This document shows positions 58,122 through 64,000 of a DNA stretch of 64,000 nucleotides, piece by piece. The notes beneath the pieces were generated by a model that ran no database searches, was not told the DNA's origin, and was given only the letters and a program-made list of their open reading frames with translations. The position numbers were made by a program, and so were the translations under genes. This DNA comes from Hyphomicrobiales bacterium (GTDB lineage Bacteria > Pseudomonadota > Alphaproteobacteria > Rhizobiales > JAJFHB01). Position 1 is the first letter of the stretch. Each line of letters opens with the position of its first letter. Location: positions 186,001-250,000 of the forward strand of contig JAJFHE010000050.1 in NCBI GenBank assembly GCA_021775755.1. The letters are read 5' to 3'.

Positions 58122-58922
58122 TCAGTCGACCGACTCGATTACCATGTTGTCATATGCGGGCTCGACATGATCCGGTAGTGAGCTTTTGAGCGTGTCGTAG
58201 TCGAGGTCGATGTGCATGTTGGTGAGGATGGCGCGGCGCGGTTTTAACTGCTCAATCCAGCGCAATGTGTCTTCCAGGGCAAAATGTGAAGGATGATAGG
58301 TGTAGCGCAGTGCATCGACGATCCAGACGTCGAGCCCCGACAGAGCCTCGATGCTCTCTTCGGGGACGTCGTTGATGTCGCTTGAATAGGCAAGATTTCC
58401 GATGCGAAAGCCGAGTGAGCGGATGTTTCCGTGGACTTGCTCAAAGGGCAATGCTGTCACGTCGCCACCCGGGCCCGTTACTGTTACCGGTTTATGCGGT
58501 GCCAGGTCGTGGTGTTCGCAAATAGCGGGATAGTCGCTGCCGGGCGCGCGTTCGAAACAGTAATTGAACCCTGCCATGAGCCGAGTGGTTGTCCGGTGAT
58601 CCGCCCAGGTCTGGACGCGCCGCTGGCCGTTGAGGGCAATAACGCGCAAGTCGTCGATACCGTGGATGTGGTCGGCATGTTCGTGCGTAAATATGACACC
58701 GTCGACCCATGAAATGCCGGTGTCGAGCAATTGGGCGCGCAAATCAGGCGAGGTGTCTATGAGGACGTTCGTTGTGCCCTCGCCCGAGGCCCGCTGCACC
58801 AGCATGGAACAGCGCCGGCGCCGGTTGCGCGGGTTATCCGGGTCGCATGTTCCCCAGTTCCCGCCGATGCGCGGTACGCCGCCGGAGGACCCGCAGCCGA
58901 GAATTGTGAAACGCAGGCTCAT
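58122..58922 (-). CDS. MBL-fold phosphodiesterase, PhnP-like
   Basis: A 266-residue metallo-beta-lactamase-fold protein close to PhnP-type cyclic phosphodiesterases. It has an N-terminal LGCGSSGGVPRIGG strand-loop, Cys residues in TCDPDNPRNRRRRCS, the metal motif FTHEHADHIHGID (about 78-90), and later ligands in SSDIN and MHIDLDY. PhnP itself hydrolyses ribosyl cyclic phosphate in phosphonate breakdown, but no phn genes are near; in this gene order it is always next to tatD and metG, so the true substrate is open. Its ATG overlaps the tatD stop (ATGA). Confidence 0.88.
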   Translation of the reverse strand: MSLRFTILGCGSSGGVPRIGGNWGTCDPDNPRNRRRRCSMLVQRASGEGTTNVLIDTSPDLRAQLLDTGISWVDGVIFTHEHADHIHGIDDLRVIALNGQRRVQTWADHRTTTRLMAGFNYCFERAPGSDYPAICEHHDLAPHKPVTVTGPGGDVTALPFEQVHGNIRSLGFRIGNLAYSSDINDVPEESIEALSGLDVWIVDALRYTYHPSHFALEDTLRWIEQLKPRRAILTNMHIDLDYDTLKSSLPDHVEPAYDNMVIESVD

Positions 58923-59740
58923 GCGTTCTCAGCGGCGGTTCTGAATGGCTCCGGCAGCGGAACCTTGTCGAACAGCTGGAAGAAATTCATTGAAGTCTTC
59001 TGGGCCATATCGCCCAGTTCTATCCCGTGTACGTCGGCCAGTTTCTGCAATGTGTTCACCACGAATGCCGGCTCATTTCGTTTGCCGCGATGGGGAACCG
59101 GGGAAAGATAGGGCGCGTCGGTTTCAACGAGAAGGCGGTTCTGAGGAACGGTGAGTGCGATATCGCGCAGCTCCTGCGCGCCATTGAATGTGAGTATGCC
59201 CGAAAACGAAACGTAAGCGCCGAGTGCCAGACCGCGCTCCGCCAGGATTGCTCTGGAACTGAAACAATGCAGGAGCGGTTTGAAGGAGCCGCCCCGTTCA
59301 GTTTCTTCCTCCAGTATGCGGGCCGTGTCGTCTTCTGCTTCGCGGCTGTGTATGACGAGTGGAAGTCCGGTTTCCTGTGCGGCGCGAATGTGCACACGGA
59401 AGCTCTTTTCCTGATCTTCGCGGGGGCTGAAATCATAGTGATAATCGAGACCCGCCTCACCTATGCCGACCACTTTTGGATGTCGCGCCAGTTCGACGAG
59501 CTGAACGGTTGTCACATCGGTTTCATCCTTGGCGTTATGAGGATGCGTGCCGACGGTGCAAAAGACATTGTCGAACCGCTCCGCGATTGCGCGCACGCGG
59601 TCGAATTCGTTTACGCGGGTCGAAATCGTCACCATGGCGTGAACGCCGCAGGCTGCGGCTCTGTCGACAATATCGTCGAGCTCATCGGCAAACTGCGGAA
59701 AATCCAGGTGGCAGTGGCTGTCGACAATTGCTGGCTGCAT
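58919..59740 (-). CDS. tatD: TatD-family deoxyribonuclease
   Basis: A 273-residue TIM-barrel metal-dependent hydrolase of the TatD family, with 3'-5' exonuclease activity in relatives. Metal and active-site motifs are IVDSHCHLDFPQF, VGIGEAGLDYHYD, LPLVIHSREAEDD and LLVETDAPYLSPVPHRGKRNEP. It lies 12 bases after metG and overlaps the next gene by four bases. Confidence 0.94.
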   Translation of the reverse strand: MQPAIVDSHCHLDFPQFADELDDIVDRAAACGVHAMVTISTRVNEFDRVRAIAERFDNVFCTVGTHPHNAKDETDVTTVQLVELARHPKVVGIGEAGLDYHYDFSPREDQEKSFRVHIRAAQETGLPLVIHSREAEDDTARILEEETERGGSFKPLLHCFSSRAILAERGLALGAYVSFSGILTFNGAQELRDIALTVPQNRLLVETDAPYLSPVPHRGKRNEPAFVVNTLQKLADVHGIELGDMAQKTSMNFFQLFDKVPLPEPFRTAAENA

Positions 59741-59752
59741 GGTCGAACCGCT

Positions 59753-61306
59753 CTAGGCTGTTTCCGGCGCCGTATAACGCGGAAATACAGGTTGCGGTAC
59801 AGGCAGTTCAGTGCCCGGTTCAAGGCGGCCCGCCTCTCCGAGATCAGCGAAGTTCCGACGCGATGGATCAACCGCCAGAAGATCGAGCATCTTCGCCGCC
59901 GCCTCGGGCACAAACGGCTGTGCGAGAATTGCCATCTGCCGCACGGTTTCCGCGGTCACATAGAGCACGGTTGCCATGCGTTCGGGGTCGGATTTCTTGA
60001 GCGCCCATGGTTCTTCACCGGCAAAATACCGGTTGGCGTCCGCAATGACGGCCCAGATCGCCGCCAGTATATTGTGGATCGCCTGACGGTCGGCCTCCGG
60101 TCGGACCGCTTCAAGCACCGCGTCCGCGGCATCGAGCAATGTCCTGTCGGCCTCGCTGAAGGTTCCAGGCTTCGGCATCCTGCCCTCGCAGTTCTTTGCG
60201 ATCATCGACAGCGAACGCTGCGCGAGATTGCCGAAGTCATTGGCGAGATCGGCATTGATGCGATTGGCGATGGCTTCCTCTGAGTAACTGCCATCCTGGC
60301 CGAACGGCACCTCACGCATGAAGAAATAGCGCACCTGATCGACACCGAAGTGATCGCACAGGGCAAACGGATCGACCACGTTGCCGACGGACTTTGACAT
60401 CTTTTCTCCCTTAATGAGGAGAAAGCCGTGCACAAACACGCGCTTGGGCAGTTCAACGCCTGCGGACATCAAAAAGGCGGGCCAGTAAACGGAATGGAAA
60501 CGCGAGATGTCCTTGCCGATGACATGCACGTCCGCGGGCCAGTAGCGTTTGAAGTTTTCGTCTTCGATCTCAGGGAAGCCGACGCCGGTTATGTAGTTCG
60601 TAAGCGCATCTACCCACACATACATGATGTGGTTTTCAGTGCCAGGAACTGGAATGCCCCAGTCGAATGTGGTTCTCGACATGGAAAGATCGCGCAGGCC
60701 GCCTTTTACGAAGCTGACAATTTCATTGCGGCGCACATCCGGACGGATAAATCCCGGATTGGCCTCATAGTGCTGCAGTAGCTTGTCCTGGTAGGCGGAC
60801 AGACGGAAGAAGTAGCTCTCTTCCTCGACCCATTCAACGGGCGTGCCCTGGGGCGACAGCATCGTGCCCCCCTCGCCCTTCGTAAGTTCTTTCTCTTCGT
60901 AATAGGCCTCGTCGCGGACGGAATACCAGCCTGCGTAAGTGTCGAGATAGATGTCGCCGTTGGCTTCCATGCGGCGCCAGACTTCCTGCACCGAGGCGGT
61001 GTGCCGCGGTTCGGTGGTGCGTATGAAGTCGTCATTGGAACAGTTGAGTGCCGCGACCATGTCCTTGAACCGCGCGGTGTTGCGATCGGCAAGTTCAATC
61101 GGCGTCAGGCCTTCCGCCTTTGCGGTCTGCAGCATTTTGATGCCGTGCTCGTCGGTGCCTGTCAGAAAGAACACATCGTAGCCGTCGAGACGCTTGAAAC
61201 GCGCAAGCGCATCCGTTGCCAGCGCTTCGTAAGCGTGGCCGATATGCGGCTCGCCATTGGGATAGGAGATGGCGGTGGTAATGTAGAAAGGCGATTTATC
61301 TGACAT
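59753..61306 (-). CDS. metG: Methionyl-tRNA synthetase
   Basis: MetG charges both initiator and elongator tRNA-Met. The 517-residue protein has the class I motifs [18 protein letters not shown] (HIGH at about residues 21-24) and [12 protein letters not shown], plus TDEHGIKM. The zinc knuckle cysteines and the C-terminal tRNA-binding domain found in larger MetG forms are absent, so it is the short type usual in alphaproteobacteria. It is in a run with tmk and holB upstream and tatD downstream. Confidence 0.97.
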   Translation of the reverse strand: MSDKSPFYITTAISYPNGEPHIGHAYEALATDALARFKRLDGYDVFFLTGTDEHGIKMLQTAKAEGLTPIELADRNTARFKDMVAALNCSNDDFIRTTEPRHTASVQEVWRRMEANGDIYLDTYAGWYSVRDEAYYEEKELTKGEGGTMLSPQGTPVEWVEEESYFFRLSAYQDKLLQHYEANPGFIRPDVRRNEIVSFVKGGLRDLSMSRTTFDWGIPVPGTENHIMYVWVDALTNYITGVGFPEIEDENFKRYWPADVHVIGKDISRFHSVYWPAFLMSAGVELPKRVFVHGFLLIKGEKMSKSVGNVVDPFALCDHFGVDQVRYFFMREVPFGQDGSYSEEAIANRINADLANDFGNLAQRSLSMIAKNCEGRMPKPGTFSEADRTLLDAADAVLEAVRPEADRQAIHNILAAIWAVIADANRYFAGEEPWALKKSDPERMATVLYVTAETVRQMAILAQPFVPEAAAKMLDLLAVDPSRRNFADLGEAGRLEPGTELPVPQPVFPRYTAPETA

Positions 61307-61342
61307 GGCTGCCGGCTGGACGCTGTCGTTCCGTATTCAAAT

Positions 61343-62434
61343 TCAGGTGCGTGAGGATTTCGTGTTCTCAAGCAGATAGAGCGATTGCAGAACCGTCTGC
61401 CTGCGATCGAGGTTTAGGGCATTTGTGCGGTCAATGGAATGGGCGATTTTCTGCCAGACCTCGGCAAGACCGGCCATATCGCGTCCCGTAAACAGAGGGT
61501 GGTCGCCGGGGCTGCCGGAACCGGTTGCGGTTGACCGGACGCCGCCGGCCAGCCAGTCGAGCAGGATAGAACAGAAGGTGGCGTAATTCTCGTCTGCGCC
61601 GCGTGCTCCGACGAAATCGGCGAATTCTCCCGCTGTGCGCGGATTCAACGGTTTGGCAGTTGTAAAAAGGCTGGAAAGCCTGGAGAAAATCGTCAGTCCC
61701 TCACCCCGCAATAGCGTCAGCGCATAGCCCGGGCGGCCTTGCGCCAGGCTAAGAAGGTCATCCAGACCGCTTCCGTGCGGCAGCTCGTCTTCACCGAGAC
61801 TGTTGCGCAGGACTTGCATCACGTCCTCTTGGCCGAGCGGGTGCATATCGAGGCGGATGCAGCGCGAGCGGATGGTTTCAAGCAGGCGCATGGGCGCATG
61901 GGATATCAGCAGGAACAAACACCGGTCAGGCGGTTCTTCGAGAATCTTCAAAAGCGCATTGGCCGCCGTCCGGTTCATGTCGTCCGCGGCATCGACAATG
62001 CAGACGCGCCAGCCGCCTACGCCCGATGTCGTGGTGAAAAACTTCGATGTCTTGCGGATCGTTTCCGCATCCAGATCGCGTTTCAGGCGCTTTGCCTTCT
62101 GGTCGTAGGGTCGCCGCGCGACAAACAGGTCGCTGTGCCCAAGTGCCGCGACGCGGCGGAATACGGGATCTTCTTCCGCGATGTGGCAGTCGTGCGGGGT
62201 ATTGCCTTGCGCAACTGATTCCGGCGGGTACTTCAAGACGAAACGGGCAAATCTGTAGGCAAGCGTTGCCTTGCCGATACCCGAAGGCCCACCGAGGATC
62301 CAGGCGTGGTGAATGCGCCCGCGCGCATAACTTTGCAGTAGCCGCTGTTCCGCATCGGCATTGCCGTAAAACGCACTCTGTTCCCGGGGATGGGGAAAAT
62401 CGAGCAGCCGGTCGCTTTCGGGGAACTGATCCAT
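61343..62434 (-). CDS. holB: DNA polymerase III delta-prime subunit
   Basis: HolB is a part of the clamp loader that puts the sliding clamp on DNA. The 363-residue AAA+ protein has a P-loop GGPSGIGKATLAYRFA (about 48-63), the sensor region VVDAADDMN-like (CIVDAADDMNRTAANALLKI) and LEEPPDRCLFLLISHAP with SRCIRLDMHPL, all typical of delta-prime. It lies 15 bases after tmk. Confidence 0.94.
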   Translation of the reverse strand: MDQFPESDRLLDFPHPREQSAFYGNADAEQRLLQSYARGRIHHAWILGGPSGIGKATLAYRFARFVLKYPPESVAQGNTPHDCHIAEEDPVFRRVAALGHSDLFVARRPYDQKAKRLKRDLDAETIRKTSKFFTTTSGVGGWRVCIVDAADDMNRTAANALLKILEEPPDRCLFLLISHAPMRLLETIRSRCIRLDMHPLGQEDVMQVLRNSLGEDELPHGSGLDDLLSLAQGRPGYALTLLRGEGLTIFSRLSSLFTTAKPLNPRTAGEFADFVGARGADENYATFCSILLDWLAGGVRSTATGSGSPGDHPLFTGRDMAGLAEVWQKIAHSIDRTNALNLDRRQTVLQSLYLLENTKSSRT

Positions 62435-62449
62435 CAGGCGCGTTGCTTA

Positions 62450-63091
62450 TCAGGGCTTGAGGCGTGAGACAATGTGATCCCAGATCTCCTGCCCGACGTC
62501 TTCCTGTGACCGGGAACTGTCGATGGTTACGCACCTTTGTGGCTGGGCATCCGCAATCGCCAGAAACGCCTCTCTGAGGGTCTGGTGGAACGCGAGCGTT
62601 TTGCTCTCAAACCGGTCTTCCGCCGCGCCTTCGACCGCCGATCTGCCGTCGGCGCGGCTCAGCCCTTCTGAAGGGTCGAGGTCCATGATGACGGTCAGCT
62701 CAGGCTGGGTTTGACCGACGACTTCGGCGTCTATGGCTTCGATGAAACTTTGCGCAATGCCGCCGCCGGCGCCCTGATACGCGCGCGTGGAATCTGTAAA
62801 TCGGTCGCAAATGACCCAAACGCCGCGCTCAAGAGCCGGTCGAATGACACGCGCCAGGTGATCGTCCCGGGCGGCAAAGTTCAAGAGCGTTTCGCTCAAC
62901 GGGCTCCAGCGTTCAGCGTCGCCTGTCACAAGCAGGTCGCGGATCGCTTCTGCGCCAGACGTACCGCCGGGTTCACGTGTCAGGACCACTTCATGCCCCG
63001 CTGAGCATAGACGTTCGCGCAGCAGCTTGGTGTGGGTGGACTTGCCGGTACCCTCCCCGCCTTCAAACGTGATGAACTTACCCGCCGTCAT
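62450..63091 (-). CDS. tmk: Thymidylate kinase
   Basis: Tmk phosphorylates dTMP to dTDP. The 213-residue protein has the P-loop FEGGEGTGKSTHTKLL (residues 9-24), the TREPGGTSGAEAIRDLL segment, the DRFTDSTRAYQGAGG motif for dTMP, and LID residues near DRFES. Neighbours dac, holB, metG match the common order in Hyphomicrobiales. Confidence 0.97.
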   Translation of the reverse strand: MTAGKFITFEGGEGTGKSTHTKLLRERLCSAGHEVVLTREPGGTSGAEAIRDLLVTGDAERWSPLSETLLNFAARDDHLARVIRPALERGVWVICDRFTDSTRAYQGAGGGIAQSFIEAIDAEVVGQTQPELTVIMDLDPSEGLSRADGRSAVEGAAEDRFESKTLAFHQTLREAFLAIADAQPQRCVTIDSSRSQEDVGQEIWDHIVSRLKP

Positions 63092-63122
63092 GCCGGGTTC
63101 CTGTTTCGATTGGTTTATTGCT

Positions 63123-64000
63123 CTAGCCGCCGAGGATCATCGCCATGAGCGTGTCGAGGGCCTTGTCGATGATGCCGCTTTCAGAGACATCCTCCGCCGC
63201 AAAAAGCGGAAACTCGGCAACCGCCTGTCCCTGGTTCACAAACCGCACCCGGGCAACTTCGTCGCCTTCGCGGATCGGCGCGCGCAGCGGCCCTTCATAG
63301 ACGAGTTCGGCGCGTACCGTGTTCTTGTCCTCCGGGCTCAGCATGAGCCGGATTTCCTTGTTGGCGGTCAGTGGCAGCCAGTTTTGATCGCCGCCCCACA
63401 CCCGCGCTTCGGCGATTTCCTGACCGTAACGGAACATCGTGTAGGGTCGGAAGAAGCGGAATCCCCAGTCGAGGAGTTTGCGCGCTTCTTCTGAGCGCGC
63501 CTTTGCGGAGCGCATGCCGTTGAGAACGAGGATCAATCGTTTGTTGTTACGTACAGCCGATGCGACGAGGCCGTAGCCCGATGCGCGGATGAACCCCGTC
63601 TTCAGACCATCTGCGCCAACATTTTGATAGAGCAGCGGATTGCGATTGCGTTGGCGGATGTCGTTCCAGGTGAACTCGGTTTCGCTGTAGAAGTGATAAT
63701 ACTCACTCAGATTCTTGATGGTATGGCGCGCCAGGACAGCCAGTTCCCGCACCGTTGTAAGGTGATCGGGATCGGGCAGCCCGGTGGAGTTCGTAAAGAG
63801 CGATCTCTCCAGGCCGAGTTCGCGCGCGCGCTGCGTCATGAGGTCGCCAAACGCCGCTTCCGAGCCGGCCAGCCCTTCGGCGATTGCGATGCAGGCATCA
63901 TTGCCAGATTGAATGATGACACCGCGAATCAGGTCTTCCAGACGGACGGATGAATTGAGCTCGGCATACATTGTCGAACCGCCAGACGACGCGCCGCCAC
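63123..64000 (-). CDS. D-alanyl-D-alanine carboxypeptidase, C-terminal part (cut by window edge)
   Basis: A penicillin-binding protein of the DacA/DacC type that trims peptidoglycan stem peptides in the periplasm. The N-terminal signal peptide and SxxK motif lie beyond the window. Visible are the approach GGASSGGSTMYAELN, the second motif SGNDACIAIAEGL (Ser-x-Asn), the third motif VGADGLKTGFI (Lys-Thr-Gly), and a PBP5-like C-terminal beta domain of about 100 residues. An amphipathic membrane anchor is suggested by the last helix (GIIDKALDTLMAMI). About 292 codons are inside the window. Confidence 0.93.
   Translation of the reverse strand, partial: GGASSGGSTMYAELNSSVRLEDLIRGVIIQSGNDACIAIAEGLAGSEAAFGDLMTQRARELGLERSLFTNSTGLPDPDHLTTVRELAVLARHTIKNLSEYYHFYSETEFTWNDIRQRNRNPLLYQNVGADGLKTGFIRASGYGLVASAVRNNKRLILVLNGMRSAKARSEEARKLLDWGFRFFRPYTMFRYGQEIAEARVWGGDQNWLPLTANKEIRLMLSPEDKNTVRAELVYEGPLRAPIREGDEVARVRFVNQGQAVAEFPLFAAEDVSESGIIDKALDTLMAMILGG

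Overview
The window is a G+C-rich piece of an alphaproteobacterial chromosome, most likely from the Hyphomicrobiales (Rhizobiales) or a close relative. The support is gene content and order: a fused ispDF, the dusB-ntrB-ntrC-ntrY-ntrX series followed by trkA, trkH, hfq, hflX and mazG, an E1-beta (PdhB) with its own lipoyl domain in a pdhA-pdhB-pdhC cluster, a LexA with GTTC-N7-GTTC type boxes, and a ComEC without the metallo-beta-lactamase tail. No genus is named because nothing in the sequence identifies one.

Layout. 1-3.7 kb: the 5' part of gltX (minus strand, cut by the window edge) diverges from comEC, which converges on lexA. 3.7-11.4 kb: a minus-strand series ppiD-trpE-trpG-trpD-trpC-moaC-moeA combines envelope folding, tryptophan synthesis and molybdenum cofactor synthesis; lexA follows with its own LexA-controlled promoter. 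11.7-19.9 kb: tpiA, an EamA exporter, secG, an unidentified membrane protein, pyrG and a large MscS-type channel. 19.9-26.4 kb: a variable stretch with a small membrane protein, two tandem TPR lipoprotein-like or exported proteins, a VOC protein, a hotdog thioesterase, an atypical ureohydrolase, a DUF1835-type protein and queF. 26.6-36.7 kb: central metabolism and lipoylation (eno, ftsB, pdhA, pdhB, pdhC, a GDSL esterase, lpd, two small membrane proteins, lipA, coq10-like).

36.7-42.4 kb is a mobile-element island between coq10 and cinA, two genes that usually sit next to each other in this order of bacteria. It holds an IS5-family insertion sequence, an enone-reductase-like SDR gene behind a broken gene end, a MITE-like repeat pair, an IS1595-family transposon with perfect 8-bp target duplications and three or four passenger genes (one HEPN-like), the last codons of a second IS5-type transposase, and a frameshifted GH25 lysozyme gene.

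42.4-57.4 kb: cinA, ispDF, dusB, then both nitrogen two-component pairs (NtrB/NtrC and NtrY/NtrX), potassium uptake (trkA, trkH), hfq, hflX and mazG. 57.5-64 kb: a DksA/TraR-type zinc protein, then a minus-strand run dac (partial)-tmk-holB-metG-tatD-MBL phosphodiesterase.

The best candidate for something undescribed is the IS1595-type transposon at 39178-41530: its borders can be fixed to the base, and its cargo (HEPN-like protein, 53-residue basic protein starting on the same CATG, membrane protein) resembles a small toxin or defence module. The second is the ureohydrolase whose first metal-binding histidine and substrate glutamate are both missing.
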